Below, piece after piece: positions 1 through 9,275 of a stretch of 57,629 bases of DNA (positions are counted from its first letter, which is position 1; every line of letters begins with the position of its first letter). The translations under genes were made by a program, and so were the position numbers. Under the pieces are notes generated by a model, which was not told where the DNA came from, did no database searches, and worked only from the letters and a program-made list of their open reading frames with translations. The stretch covers positions 1 through 57,629 of the forward strand of contig NZ_WWCT01000031.1 of assembly GCF_009857605.1 (NCBI RefSeq), written 5' to 3'. The DNA comes from Duganella levis (GTDB lineage Bacteria; Pseudomonadota; Gammaproteobacteria; Burkholderiales; Burkholderiaceae_D).

Positions 1-531
1 CTCGGCGGCAACCGCCGCGAAGCGCTGTGGCACGCCGCCGGCAGCACGCCGGACAAGGGCCTGCTGCGCGAGGCTCACATCGCCGAACAGGCGCTGCGGC
101 TGCCGGCGCCGTCCGAAGCGGAAGACCTGGTGGCCGACTACCGCCACCTCGGCCTGACCCTGGGCCGCCACCCACTGAGCTTCCTGCGCGAACGCCTGCG
201 CGCGCTGCGCTTCATGCCGGCCGAGGTGCTGCAGCACTACCGCGACGGCCAGCTGGCGCGCGGCTGCGGCCTGGTCACCGTGCGCCAGCGCCCCGGCACC
301 GCCAAGGGCGTGGTGTTCCTCACCATGGAGGACGAGACCGGCAACGTCAACGTCATCGTCTGGCCCAGCCTGGTCGAACAACAGCGCCGCGAAGTGATGG
401 GCGCCCGCCTGCTGGGCGTTTACGGCCAGTGGCAGGAAGCGAACAACGTGCGCCACCTGGTGGCCAAGCGCCTGGTCGACCTGAGCCACCTGCTCGGCGA
501 ACTCGATACCCGCAGCCGCGATTTTCAGTAG
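1..531 (+). CDS. dnaE2: Error-prone DNA polymerase DnaE2/ImuC, C-terminal end (5' truncated by window)
   Basis: The reading frame is open from base 1 and ends with a stop at 531, giving the last 176 residues. The visible part has the Pol III alpha-type tail: a helix-hairpin-like stretch at the start (LGGNRREALW), then an OB-fold segment with GLVTVRQRPGTAKG and FLTMEDETGNVNVIVW, ending in TRSRDFQ. This short ending, without the beta-binding tail of DnaE1, is typical of the DnaE2/ImuC family. DnaE2 works with ImuA and ImuB in SOS-induced mutagenic translesion synthesis; those partners would lie left of the window. The gene marks the last clearly chromosomal gene before the accessory stretch. 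Confidence 0.9.
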   Translation, partial: LGGNRREALWHAAGSTPDKGLLREAHIAEQALRLPAPSEAEDLVADYRHLGLTLGRHPLSFLRERLRALRFMPAEVLQHYRDGQLARGCGLVTVRQRPGTAKGVVFLTMEDETGNVNVIVWPSLVEQQRREVMGARLLGVYGQWQEANNVRHLVAKRLVDLSHLLGELDTRSRDFQ

Positions 532-769
532 GGACGCTATCGAGATGCACCGGCGCCAGCCGCTTGCTCGTCCATCGACTGTCCGGCATGACTCTTCTTA
601 TTCTTATTACTCGTTGTTACCATTATTTCGCGTTGCCTTATCACTATCACGAGCGATCATTACCGAATGCGCCACCGTAATAAGCAGAAATCGACGTCGC
701 TTAGACGTACCGCAAACCAGCGCCTAACCGAAGCGTTAGCGTGAATGCCTGACTGACGCAGGAGAAGCC

Positions 770-1564
770 ATGGACGCCCGCATACGCGAACGGATTTTCG
801 CCGCCGCCGATCGGCTGCAGCAGACGAACGGCGGCGGGGACGGCTTTCCCACCGTCGGCGCGGTGCGGGAACTCGCCAAGGTCAACATGAACGACGCCTG
901 CGTCGGCATGCGCGATTGGCGCAAGGCGCAAACAGCGCAGGTGGCGCCGGTCTGCGTCGAAGTCCCCGCACCGCTGCAACAAGCCAGCGCCGACGCTCTG
1001 CAAGCGCTGTGGCAGGCGGCCACGGCGTTGGCCAACGACACCCTGCAAGCGGCGCAATCCGCCTGGCAAGCCGAGCGCACCGAACTGGAAGCGTTGAACC
1101 AGCAGGTCGCCAGCGCCTTCGAAACGCAGGCGCAGGAACTCGAAGACCTGAAAACACTGGTTGGACGCGCTCAAGCGGAATGCGCACAATCAATGGCGGA
1201 CATGAAGGCGACCCAGCAACGCGCCGACGCGCTATCTCAAGAAGACACGCTGCTGCGCGCCGCTGCCGAGCATGCACGGTCCCGGATCACGGAACTTGAA
1301 CAGCATGCGGAGGTTCTTCGGCGCGAACACGGCCAGTTGCTCATGGCGGTAATCAGCGCCAACCGATACATCGACGAGATGCGCCAGATGCACACGCGGG
1401 AATTGCACGACCTGAAGGCAGATCAGGCCGCAGCCCTGCAACAGGTATCCGACGCCCACACGGCCTGTGGTCCGATGCTCGCGGTGGCACGCGAAGAGGC
1501 AGCCAGCCTGCGCGGGGAACTGACCGCACTCAGGGCACAAGGCATTGGTCGCCGGGATGCTTGA
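770..1564 (+). CDS. KfrA-like DNA-binding coiled-coil protein
   Basis: This 264-aa protein has an N-terminal KfrA_N-type DNA-binding region (about residues 1-60, with RIFAAADRL and FPTVGAVREL). A long Ala/Gln/Glu/Leu-rich coiled coil follows (about 75-255). KfrA proteins are plasmid-borne regulators whose coiled coils help organise plasmid DNA. Chromosomal relatives often sit in integrated elements, in agreement with the low gene density here. The ATG is preceded by a strong AGGAGA ribosome site. There is no partner gene beside it. The family assignment rests on the N-terminal motif and overall architecture, so a general coiled-coil DNA-binding protein is the safe call. Confidence 0.75.
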   Translation: MDARIRERIFAAADRLQQTNGGGDGFPTVGAVRELAKVNMNDACVGMRDWRKAQTAQVAPVCVEVPAPLQQASADALQALWQAATALANDTLQAAQSAWQAERTELEALNQQVASAFETQAQELEDLKTLVGRAQAECAQSMADMKATQQRADALSQEDTLLRAAAEHARSRITELEQHAEVLRREHGQLLMAVISANRYIDEMRQMHTRELHDLKADQAAALQQVSDAHTACGPMLAVAREEAASLRGELTALRAQGIGRRDA

Positions 1565-1917
1565 GCCGATCGCAAGTCATCCGCCGCAGACGGTCGCGCA
1601 GTCGCACGGATTAGCTGCAACGAGTCAAGGCAAGGTGGTTAGTGCATGCACGTAACGCTTCCAATTTCGTCGACCAGACAATCAACTCTTGCAGCGTCGC
1701 GGCTGATCATTCGGCCTGTTGTCGCCGCTACAGCAGTCTTCCAAACGGTCTGATGAAACAGTTGCCGCATCGCCGCAACATGCGACATCTGTCAGCCTTC
1801 CGCTCGCAGTTCACGCCGCGCACCGATACGTTGAGCTCGCCCGATCAGCACGGCCGGCGGGTTGCGGACTGAGGTATCCATCGACATCCCGCCCATCACG
1901 TATCGGCGAGCAGCTCG
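1565..1917. other. Non-coding gap between convergent genes
   Basis: This gap separates the rightward KfrA-like gene from the leftward amidohydrolase gene. Short frames exist but have no recognisable motif or ribosome site. I see no clear terminator stem followed by a T-run. Confidence 0.5.
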
Positions 1918-3510
1918 TTACAGCGCTTCCTTGAGAAACGCCGGCAGATTGGGATTCGCCTTCAGCCGCGCGTTAAACGACGGATCGTCGACCGCGGTGA
2001 TCGGATCGAGCTGCATCGGATCCACGCGTTCGGGCGAAGTCGACGCCAGCAACGAACGGGCGTCCGGTATGGCATCGTTGAACTCCAGGTCCAGCGTGCT
2101 GTCATCGCGCGTGGCGAGCACGCTCAGCGCCGTCTGCGCGGGCACCGCCGCCGCCAGTTCCGGCAAATGCCGCAAGCCATAATCCAGCTTGGCGATCGCC
2201 GTCGCCAGTGACATGCCGCCCATTGCGTCGTTGCCCGGCTCGGTCAAATCCAGGAAGTACTGCTTCGTTCCGACCGTGAACAGTTCACTGGTCTCGGGCG
2301 TGCCCACGGCGAACCCGCCCGCCTCTCCTAAACGGAGCCGACCGTCGATCAGCACCGCGCGGATGGCGTCCTCGCGCGCGTCGATCAGTGCCGCGTACGG
2401 ATCCTCATGCGTCCCCTCGATGACCAGCAAGTCGGCGCGCAGTCCAGGCGTGATCCGCCCGATGTGCCGGTCCCAGCCAATCATCCGCGCCGGATTGACG
2501 GTGACCATGCTGACCAGTTCTTCGGACGAAAACAGATCGCCCAGCGTGCGGCTGACGGATCGCGCGACCTTCAACTCGCCCAGCATATTCTTGCAGCCAC
2601 TCGGTGCCCAGTCGACACCCAGCGCGATGGGGATGCCGCGCCGCTTCGCCTCCGCGATCCGTACGGTCTCGCCGTATAGCAGGAAATTGCTGGTGGGCGA
2701 CCACACCATGCCGGCGGCGGCCGCAAGCTGGTCGAAGTCGGCCGGCTGCAGACCAACACAGTGGATGCAGATCAGCGACGGCGTGATGGCCCAGCTACCA
2801 TCCGCCAATTGCAGATCGCGAAACCGCGCGCGGGCATCCGCATCCGTGCCCTCGCTGAGGTGATAGAAGAACGGCTTACCGCGCGCCAGCGCCGGCACCA
2901 GCTCGGTCGCGATCTGCGCCGGCAGGTAGTCCAGCGTCTGGCCACCGCACGCCGCCCAATCCGCGTCGGCGGGATGTTCGACGTTGCGCACCAGCCCTTC
3001 GAAATAGGTGCGGAAGCCATCCCGCGTCGAGGCGGAGATGCCTTGCCCCGTCGTGACGCCGCCCAGCAGGCTACGGCACTCTGCAAACCGGACGATGGCC
3101 CGCGTGTAGTCCTTGTCGGGATTTTTCGCCAGGATGGAGGCCGGCAACGCAATATCATGCGCGTAGGCTGGCTGCTCGTTGCGCCACTGGTTCCGGTTCG
3201 TATAGCGGCGCGACACGGACCACAGCGGCACAAAATTGTAGGTCAGATGGTTGTGCAGGTCCACCAGGCCGGGAAAGATGGTGCCGGCGGTCTCCACCGG
3301 CACGACACCGTCGAATTCGGGCGGCACCGCCGCATCGGCCGTTAGCACGTGGGTGATCGTATTGCCGGCAATGCAGACCTTGCCGCGCCGCACTATCCCC
3401 ACCGCAGGATCCATGCTCACCACATCCCCGCGCAGCACGGTGTTGTACACTGCATCGCTTCGCAGTAATGCCGTGCCAGCCCGCATAGTCTCGCCGTTGA
3501 AAACAATCAT
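1918..3510 (-). CDS. Amidohydrolase-family metal-dependent hydrolase (deaminase-like)
   Basis: This 530-aa protein has the amidohydrolase (TIM-barrel) layout. An N-terminal beta-sandwich segment leads into the metal-binding HxH (LVDLHNHL). Further ligands are the His in FYHLSEG, the His in ICIHCVG and the Asp in LGVDWAPSG. The closest general groups I recognise are the methylthioadenosine/SAH deaminase and atrazine-chlorohydrolase-like hydrolases, but the substrate cannot be read from sequence. The frame extends upstream to 3627. I prefer the ATG at 3510 because ACGGAG lies about 8 bases upstream and the protein then begins with MIVFNGE, a normal start for the family. No neighbour suggests a pathway. 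Confidence 0.8.
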   Translation of the reverse strand: MIVFNGETMRAGTALLRSDAVYNTVLRGDVVSMDPAVGIVRRGKVCIAGNTITHVLTADAAVPPEFDGVVPVETAGTIFPGLVDLHNHLTYNFVPLWSVSRRYTNRNQWRNEQPAYAHDIALPASILAKNPDKDYTRAIVRFAECRSLLGGVTTGQGISASTRDGFRTYFEGLVRNVEHPADADWAACGGQTLDYLPAQIATELVPALARGKPFFYHLSEGTDADARARFRDLQLADGSWAITPSLICIHCVGLQPADFDQLAAAAGMVWSPTSNFLLYGETVRIAEAKRRGIPIALGVDWAPSGCKNMLGELKVARSVSRTLGDLFSSEELVSMVTVNPARMIGWDRHIGRITPGLRADLLVIEGTHEDPYAALIDAREDAIRAVLIDGRLRLGEAGGFAVGTPETSELFTVGTKQYFLDLTEPGNDAMGGMSLATAIAKLDYGLRHLPELAAAVPAQTALSVLATRDDSTLDLEFNDAIPDARSLLASTSPERVDPMQLDPITAVDDPSFNARLKANPNLPAFLKEAL

Positions 3511-4339
3511 CGATGTTCTCCGTGTGATCAGTGAAGGAAAAAGCCGACGGCAACCCGCCGTTGACGGCACCTCGCCACGCCTCATGTGGTTAGCCTCCGG
3601 AAGAATAGCATCTCGCCCGGACCGCAAAATGCGCGAATGATCACGCCGCTACTCGCGATGGTGAGCACGCCCAGGCGTGGCTGGCCACGCGGCGGAATGT
3701 GTCGTGGGCGCCGACCAGCCGTCCTTCCTAGCAACTAACCGTGCCGTCCGAGTGGAAACGCTCAGTGGCGCCCACTGCTAGCTGATTGCAGTGGCGGCGC
3801 ATCACAGTCACCACGGCCGCAACGCATTGCCGCTGACGCCGCGCAAACCGACTTTCCGTAAACGGCTTACGATGACTCTGTCAGCGACCACCGGTGGGTT
3901 TGTGTCTCCTGGTCCCCCGTGTCTTACCGGCTGGGCGCTGGCCCTTTCCCGCAACACCCCGCGCCGAGCTTGCGGCCGGTGACCAACCGCGTTGTACACG
4001 GCTGGCCCTCGGCCGCTTTTTTTTCCGTGTCGCCATTACGCATCGCACCACCTCAAAAGCTTCGCGCATTCATCCGTGTCGGCGGCCATTCCCGCGAAGC
4101 GTTCGGATAACAGAGACGCATCGCAACTATGCGAAGGATTGACGACGTCCACCAGAAGTCACGTCGCATGCACCGTGCCGCTTACTAAGCCATATCGACG
4201 TAAGTCCATCCATCGCCAACAACGCGTCGGCCACCGGCATTGCCCCACGAACCTTGGCGTTGGTAGCTTAGACGTGTCGCCGCCATTCGCAGTGCAATGA
4301 TCATCGGCTTCCCAACAGACATCATGCGGAGCACGCGTC
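3511..4339. other. Long GC-rich non-coding region
   Basis: About 830 bases lie between the divergent-end amidohydrolase start and the recombinase 3' end. Several overlapping short frames are open on both strands around 3790-4300, encoding Arg/Pro/His/Ser-rich peptides without recognisable domains, which is a pattern of non-coding GC-rich DNA. The only obvious signal is the ribosome site for the amidohydrolase. A polypyrimidine run (8 T) occurs near 4017-4024. Confidence 0.5.
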
Positions 4340-5869
4340 TCAAGACAAGCCGAAAATCTGTGCCAAATTATCGTGGCATGCATGAGCCACGCGCGCCATG
4401 CTCCGCTCCGTGATGAACATTGCATCCTGTGAAAACTCATCAGCCGCCAGCAGCACGTAGCGCTCGATGTGCTTGTTATCGCAATCCATCAATCCACACA
4501 GCACAAAATTCGCCGGCATCGCCAGGCGCAAAGGTATCCGCCAGCGTCGCACTCCTGCGGCGTCCTGGCGGCAGAACGCCAGCACGACCTTCACCCGCAC
4601 CCTGTCGTTGAGCAAAACGGTGTTATGCCACGCGGTGGCGTCGGCGGTTCCGCCGGCCAGCACCGCATAACGCCTCACCTCGGAAAGCAGGTCTGCCGCC
4701 AGCAAGCGGCTGTTACGGGCATGCAGCGCACCGCCCGCACTGTCCACCGGCGGCAGTCCGGCGGCGGCATACGCGCGCGAATACCCGCCGAATAGCGCGT
4801 GGATGGTGCCGCCGCCCGGCAGGGAAGGATCGCGACGGCAGAGCGCTATGCTGATCGTGCCATGGCGCTGATAAAGCGTGCGCAACTGCAGCAGCACAGC
4901 TTCGCGCTGCGGTCCCCTGTCGCGAAGGCGCCTGATCTCCTGTGCCCGATCAAACATGGAATGATCAACGATGGCCGGGAGTGCGTCGTGACAGCAGATC
5001 CACTCGGCTGGGTGATTACGGGCAATAGCTTTACCCATGCGGCGCGTGGTCTGGTTATACAGCAGGTCGCCGCAGTATCGCGGATTGACCAGAATGCGGC
5101 GCACGGCGGTGGCGCTCCAGGGCACGCCGGGCAGGCGCGATGTGCCTTCCTTGCGCAACAACGCGGCGATACGCCGGTCGCTCAAGTCTTGCTCGACGTA
5201 CAGTTGGTAGATCCGGCGCACCATCGCCACTTCATCTGCCGGTCCGGGAACCAATGCGACGCGGTCGGTCAAGGCGGACTTGCGCTCTCCCGCCAGCAGC
5301 GGCGTACGCGTCGCGCCATCCACCGGCACGGAGACCCGGCGCAAGCCATATCCCGGCTTGCCGCCCTGCTTGTAGCCCATGCTGGCAAAACGGGACTGGG
5401 CCGCCAGCACCTTGGCGCCCAGCTCGCGGCTGTATTCCGCCGCCATGATGCGCTTGATGCCTTTCAATAGCGCATTCATCGGCATGCCATCGGCGACGAA
5501 TGCCTCGGCGCAATAGAGCACGGACACGCCGTTGCGGCGACACAGGTGTTCGTAGTACGCGCTTTCGTCAACATCCTGGAACCGCCCCCAACGACTTACG
5601 TCGTAGACCAGTACCACAGAAAATCCGCAGTGCGCGGCAGTCACCTCGTTCAACAGCGATAGCAGTCCCGGGCGGTTCTCCAGCCTCAATCCGCTGCGTC
5701 CTGCGTCAACAAACGTGCGCACCACCGCCAAGCGCCGCTCGTCGGCGTAGCGGCCTATCGCATCCAACTGGTACTGGATCGAACAGTCCTGCGCCGCCGT
5801 CGACATGCGCACGTAGGCTGCGGCCGACCGCTTGGACGGCGCATCGCCCGGCACCGCGACTGTCTCCAT
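4340..5869 (-). CDS. Large serine recombinase (resolvase/invertase superfamily)
   Basis: This 509-aa protein has a catalytic resolvase domain near its N-terminus: AAYVRMSTAAQD contains the nucleophilic Ser, followed by the RSGLRLENRPGL segment and VVLVYDVSRWGR. A central Recombinase domain comes next (VRRIYQLYVEQDLSDRRIAALL, then VRRILVNPRYCGDLLYNQ), and then a C-terminal region without the usual long coiled coil. Such enzymes integrate and excise phages and conjugative elements. I chose the ATG at 5869 because GTGGAG sits about 7 bases upstream; the frame itself extends to 5926. No phage or conjugation genes adjoin it, so the element it served is probably decayed, or the enzyme acts elsewhere. 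Confidence 0.85.
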   Translation of the reverse strand: METVAVPGDAPSKRSAAAYVRMSTAAQDCSIQYQLDAIGRYADERRLAVVRTFVDAGRSGLRLENRPGLLSLLNEVTAAHCGFSVVLVYDVSRWGRFQDVDESAYYEHLCRRNGVSVLYCAEAFVADGMPMNALLKGIKRIMAAEYSRELGAKVLAAQSRFASMGYKQGGKPGYGLRRVSVPVDGATRTPLLAGERKSALTDRVALVPGPADEVAMVRRIYQLYVEQDLSDRRIAALLRKEGTSRLPGVPWSATAVRRILVNPRYCGDLLYNQTTRRMGKAIARNHPAEWICCHDALPAIVDHSMFDRAQEIRRLRDRGPQREAVLLQLRTLYQRHGTISIALCRRDPSLPGGGTIHALFGGYSRAYAAAGLPPVDSAGGALHARNSRLLAADLLSEVRRYAVLAGGTADATAWHNTVLLNDRVRVKVVLAFCRQDAAGVRRWRIPLRLAMPANFVLCGLMDCDNKHIERYVLLAADEFSQDAMFITERSMARVAHACHDNLAQIFGLS

Positions 5870-6247
5870 AGCGTCTCCACCGGGCATCCGCGGCCCCCCA
5901 AAGCGCGTATCAGAAAAAACGAACATCGATCACTCGAAAAACAAATTACCTGACAACGTCAACGCGCGCGTTGCGCTAGGCCAAGCGATGCACGCAGTCC
6001 CAGCGTTGCCGAAATGGCAGGCAAGAACGCGTGGAAAGTTAAGCATCAAGCGGTGATACCCGCGACATTGCCGGGTTTTTCTGGCGCACGGCCCGCTGGG
6101 TTTACCGCGAGCGAACGCAGTACGAGTCATCGCCTTGATACTGTGCTTATGGGGATCGCATTTATGAAATGCACCGCCGATCGCAAAACAATTTCCGCCG
6201 CCAGCAAAGGTGGATGATAATATCGACAATTACCGTCAGGGTCCGCT
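5870..6247. other. Non-coding region upstream of the recombinase
   Basis: The first part should carry the recombinase promoter on the minus strand. Near 6058-6081 there is a short CCCG...CGGG stem followed by five T on the plus strand, a weak terminator candidate. No gene is supported. Confidence 0.35.
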
Positions 6248-6496
6248 ATGTGCCATACCGACCACAGTGAGTATAGTGGCTGGCAAATCACCATTCGGTG
6301 CTCACGACGCAACGGAGCGGAACCCAAGCTTCGATCGGCAGCATTTACTGCGATGGCGCAAGCCGAACTGCAATCGGGCGAAAATCCAGCCGACTGGGTC
6401 GATCGACGCATGCAGGTCATAAGCACTGGCAATTGCGCCTTTGATAACGCCGCTCTCTGCGTGCTCGTCCTGCTCGCCGTGGTGAAGGAAGTCTGA
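6248..6496 (+). CDS. Small protein of unknown function (82 aa)
   Basis: I do not recognise a named family. The peptide starts MCHTDHSEYSGW, and has WQITIRC, an Ala/Gln-rich helix, NPADWVD and a Val/Leu-rich C-terminus. An AGGG sits about 6 bases before the ATG. The composition is protein-like (balanced charged and hydrophobic residues) rather than the Arg/Pro-rich composition of frame shadows in this GC-rich DNA. It reminds me of short conserved hypothetical proteins of Oxalobacteraceae with a Y-x-G-W/Y-x-I start and a WVD/R motif. It has no operon partner. Confidence 0.45.
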   Translation: MCHTDHSEYSGWQITIRCSRRNGAEPKLRSAAFTAMAQAELQSGENPADWVDRRMQVISTGNCAFDNAALCVLVLLAVVKEV

Positions 6497-7185
6497 CGCG
6501 CTGAGACGCTGAGACGACAGCGGACTTCCCCTGCTTCGTTCTAGGTCTCTTGCGTGCCCGGCACATCTTATGAGACCGCCCATTTTCTTGAATATGGCCC
6601 GATACACGCTACCAGATACCTGCATCGAGGCATCAGCAGTCGCGCAAGCCGAGCAAGCAAAGCGTACAGCCTGCGCAATGGAACAAGCGGCGAAAGCCGC
6701 CATCAAATCCGCTGCGGTGGCATGACGGGAGGCTGAGGCATCTAAAACATCAGTAAGGTAAACAATGGTGGCAGCTATGGCGGAAGGCGTTGGTCGCTGG
6801 TAACAGCGGAAAGTTGTGCTATTACGATTGCGCCGGCAATGAAACTGTTTTAATAGCTGTCAACTATCGTCACGATCACAACCGGACCTGCTCAGCTTGG
6901 ACATGGAAGTTGCTCTCATCGTTAAGGCGATTGGCGTTGCCGGACGGGTGGCAGACGTCAGCAATCATACGGAGGCTGCGAATAGTTGTCTCGTCCATGA
7001 TGTGGGTACAGTTGTGGTTGCGATGTAGGCAGTGTTGGAAAACGGCGACCACGTATAGGACCAGCCTGCTGAAATGCTGATCACCTTGACCGACGAGGCC
7101 CCCGGCAAACTGCTCGTAAGCCGCGTCTACAACGCCGGCCATGTTTAAGACGCAATCCTACTGACGACATTGCGTGGGGATTGGA
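6497..7185. other. Region without a confident gene
   Basis: A 51-codon frame at 6570-6725 (plus) ends with an Ala/Gln/Lys-rich helix and could be a tiny protein or a fragment. A second short frame from 6903 (MEVALIVKAIGV...) continues in frame through stops at about 7026 and 7057 to about 7145 with coding-like composition (ITLTDEAPGKLLVSRVYNAG), so it may be the remains of a decayed gene. Neither is secure. Confidence 0.35.
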
Positions 7186-7550
7186 GTGATCGACGTGGCA
7201 CGCTATGCATTATTCGACGCTGGCACATTCGCGACCAGGTTCCGGTGAGACAGATCGCCCGGCGTTTGGGTATCTCCAGTAACACCGTCAGATGCTATCT
7301 CCGTGCGGAGATGGTAGAGCCAACCTCCCCTGAGAGGCGCGGCGCCAGCCATCGACAAATACGCCTTCCAGCTCGCTGCTCTGCTCAAAACCGAGGCCAG
7401 CAGGAATCGCTAGCAACGACGTACTCTAAAACAGATACACGAAGTCCTGATGGAATTGGGGTTTGAGGGATCTTATGACCGCGTCGCGGCATTCGCGAGA
7501 GTCTGGGGAGAAGGTCAAATTGAACGGGTCAATTCAGCGAGCAAACGAAC
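7186..7550 (+). pseudogene. IS21-family istA transposase remnant (copy 1)
   Basis: Spread over shifting frames are IstA N-terminal motifs: VIDVA, RWHIRDQVPVRQIARRLGIS (the helix-turn-helix), NTVRCYLRAE, then LMELGFEGSYDRVAAFARVWGEGQIERVNSASK. An intact IstA would continue with the DDE core; here homology stops after VNSASKRT. At least two frame changes and a stop break it. A related copy in the same orientation lies at 21245-21638 and stops at the same codon. It is a dead fragment of about 120 codons. Confidence 0.8.
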
Positions 7551-7554
7551 ACCC

Positions 7555-7594
7555 TGTGAGGCTAACGGCCTGCGTGTGAGGCTAACGGCCTGCG
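7555..7594. repeat. Perfect 20-bp tandem duplication
   Basis: The unit TGTGAGGCTAACGGCCTGCG occurs twice back to back, immediately after the point where the istA fragment loses homology. It may be a scar of the rearrangement that truncated the element. Confidence 0.85.
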
Positions 7595-7838
7595 ATCTGC
7601 CCACCCCCCGGCGGCCTAAGTCACGTGCATTACGCGCTCTATCTTTACCAGTTCTGCTTCTGTTGGACTTTGTAGTCCAAATAAGCTGAAGGTGTAAGTT
7701 CCCTTTTCCTGGCTGAGTTGGGCCATGGCCTCCGTCGTCAGGGCACTCATACAGCCAGTTTACCGAAACTCTGCATCAACTGGCAATGATGGCGATTTGT
7801 GCAACAAAGCCAATCCGAAATAGCACGTTTGCGGACAG

Positions 7839-8840
7839 TTACTGGCACGATCGAACGTGAAATCTCCATGCGTCTTCACACATTTGTTTCACATTGCGCG
7901 ATGCCTTCCACCCCAATTCCTTTTCCGCTAAACTCGAATCCGCAAAATATTGATCAATATCGCCTAGTCGCCGTGGCGCAATCAAATAGGGAACCTTTTC
8001 TCCAGTCGCGTTCTCAAACGCCTGCACGATTTGCAAAACTGAGGTTCCCACGCCTGTTCCCAAATTATATTTAACCACACCGAAGGTATTTTTCAACTTT
8101 TGCAAAGCCTGCAAGTGTCCCCGGGCCAGATCTACAACATGTATGTAATCGCGGATAGCGCTACCATCAAGGGTATTGTAATCATTTCCATAGATAGACA
8201 AGACATCTCGATGTTTCGCTGCAACTTGGACAACATATGGGATTAAATTATTAGGAATTCCTTTTGGGGCGTCACCGATCAGACCGCTTGGATGTGCGCC
8301 TACGGGATTAAAAAAACGTAGTATTGCAATGCGCCACGAAGCATCGGAATTTACCTTATCCTGAAGAATTTGCTCTACCATTAATTTACTCATCCCATAA
8401 GGAGAATTCGGCTTTAAAGGAAAACTTTCCGTAATCGCCGAGCTACTAGGAATTCCGTACACAGTTGCGGAAGAGCTAAACACCAGCATCTTTATCCCTG
8501 TCCTTTCCATAGCCTTTAGCAAAACTATGGTTCCACATACATTATTCTCATAGTATTTAATGGGATCCCGTATTGACTCATGTAATGATTTAGCACCAGC
8601 GAGATGAATCACGGCATCAAATCGTTCATTTGACAATATTCCACACATACAAACGAAATCTCGTACATCGGCTTTAATGAATTTTACTTCTCTTCCAGAA
8701 ATAATGTTGATTTTTTCGAGGGTATAAAAATAACTATTATCTAAATTATCTACAATAGTTACATCATTACCATCGAGCATCAACTCCACTGAAATATGTG
8801 ACCCGATATAACCCAAACCTCCAGTTACCAGAATTTTCAT
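7839..8840 (-). CDS. galE: UDP-glucose 4-epimerase GalE
   Basis: This 333-aa protein is close to the usual length of about 338 and belongs to the extended short-chain dehydrogenase family. It shows the NAD-binding GGLGYIGSH at the N-terminus, the catalytic FSSSATVYG and YGMSK (Ser, Tyr and Lys), FFNPVGAHPSG, and IRDYIHVVDLA towards the C-terminus. It interconverts UDP-glucose and UDP-galactose in the cytoplasm. Codons are AT-rich, like the secretion cluster upstream and unlike the chromosome to the right. It lies downstream of that cluster on the same strand but is separated by 435 bases and a strong hairpin, so it may have its own promoter. A plausible role is to supply UDP-galactose to the cluster's glycosyltransferase (inference). 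Confidence 0.93.
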   Translation of the reverse strand: MKILVTGGLGYIGSHISVELMLDGNDVTIVDNLDNSYFYTLEKINIISGREVKFIKADVRDFVCMCGILSNERFDAVIHLAGAKSLHESIRDPIKYYENNVCGTIVLLKAMERTGIKMLVFSSSATVYGIPSSSAITESFPLKPNSPYGMSKLMVEQILQDKVNSDASWRIAILRFFNPVGAHPSGLIGDAPKGIPNNLIPYVVQVAAKHRDVLSIYGNDYNTLDGSAIRDYIHVVDLARGHLQALQKLKNTFGVVKYNLGTGVGTSVLQIVQAFENATGEKVPYLIAPRRLGDIDQYFADSSLAEKELGWKASRNVKQMCEDAWRFHVRSCQ

Positions 8841-9275
8841 GAAATAATTACAATAATTTCCATTAATAATTTACAACTTAAAACAATTTACAAAATTCAT
8901 ATATTTTTAAAAATTACAAGACCCATACAAACTCAGAATATCTAGAATCAATTTTTTTGTAAATTGTGAAAAATCAAAATTAAGATTCCTGCCAAAATTA
9001 AAATTAATGAAGTTGGCTTTGAACGCCAGCTTATGTCCAGGATTTTTACGTTTGCTAATTCGCTGTCACCAATTTACGAACGGCAGCTTAAACTATTGTC
9101 TCAGGTTTAATAATCAATGGAGCAATTTTCCGTGCAACTCAACAGATCAACGCTCCGATTTTTAGGTTGTCAAAAAACATCGTAAATCAGGATTGAAATT
9201 ACGGATCCAACGATAAAGCGTCGGATCCGTCTGATCTGCCGTTTTTAGATAAAAGTCATACGCTCAACGTTAACT
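8841..9275. other. AT-rich intergenic region between galE and the secretion cluster
   Basis: It carries a 12-bp-stem hairpin (listed separately) and must hold any galE promoter on the minus strand. The first 130 bases upstream of galE are extremely AT-rich with several TATAAT-like hexamers. One 25-codon frame on the plus strand at about 9031-9108 has no support. Confidence 0.5.
9201..9230 (-). terminator. Strong hairpin, probable terminator of the secretion operon
   Basis: The arms ACGGATCCAACG and CGTCGGATCCGT pair over 12 positions with one G-T wobble and a 6-base loop. It sits about 45 bases beyond the stop of the last leftward cluster gene. There is no immediate T-run on the minus strand, so termination efficiency is uncertain. 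Each arm contains a GGATCC palindrome. Confidence 0.5.

Noticed and set aside
720..745. GCCTAAC ... GCGTTAG resembling an integron attC site.
   Set aside because: The two halves are only about 6 bases apart and lack the second pair of core sites, so it is just a short hairpin before the KfrA-like gene.
3791..4300. Several overlapping open frames on both strands, some with starts.
   Set aside because: Composition is Arg/Pro/Ser/His-rich, frames overlap each other, and no ribosome site or domain supports any of them.
9031..9108. A 25-codon frame considered as a possible microcin-like precursor.
   Set aside because: It is on the strand opposite to the cluster, has no ribosome site, no GG leader and no Ser/Gly-rich tail.
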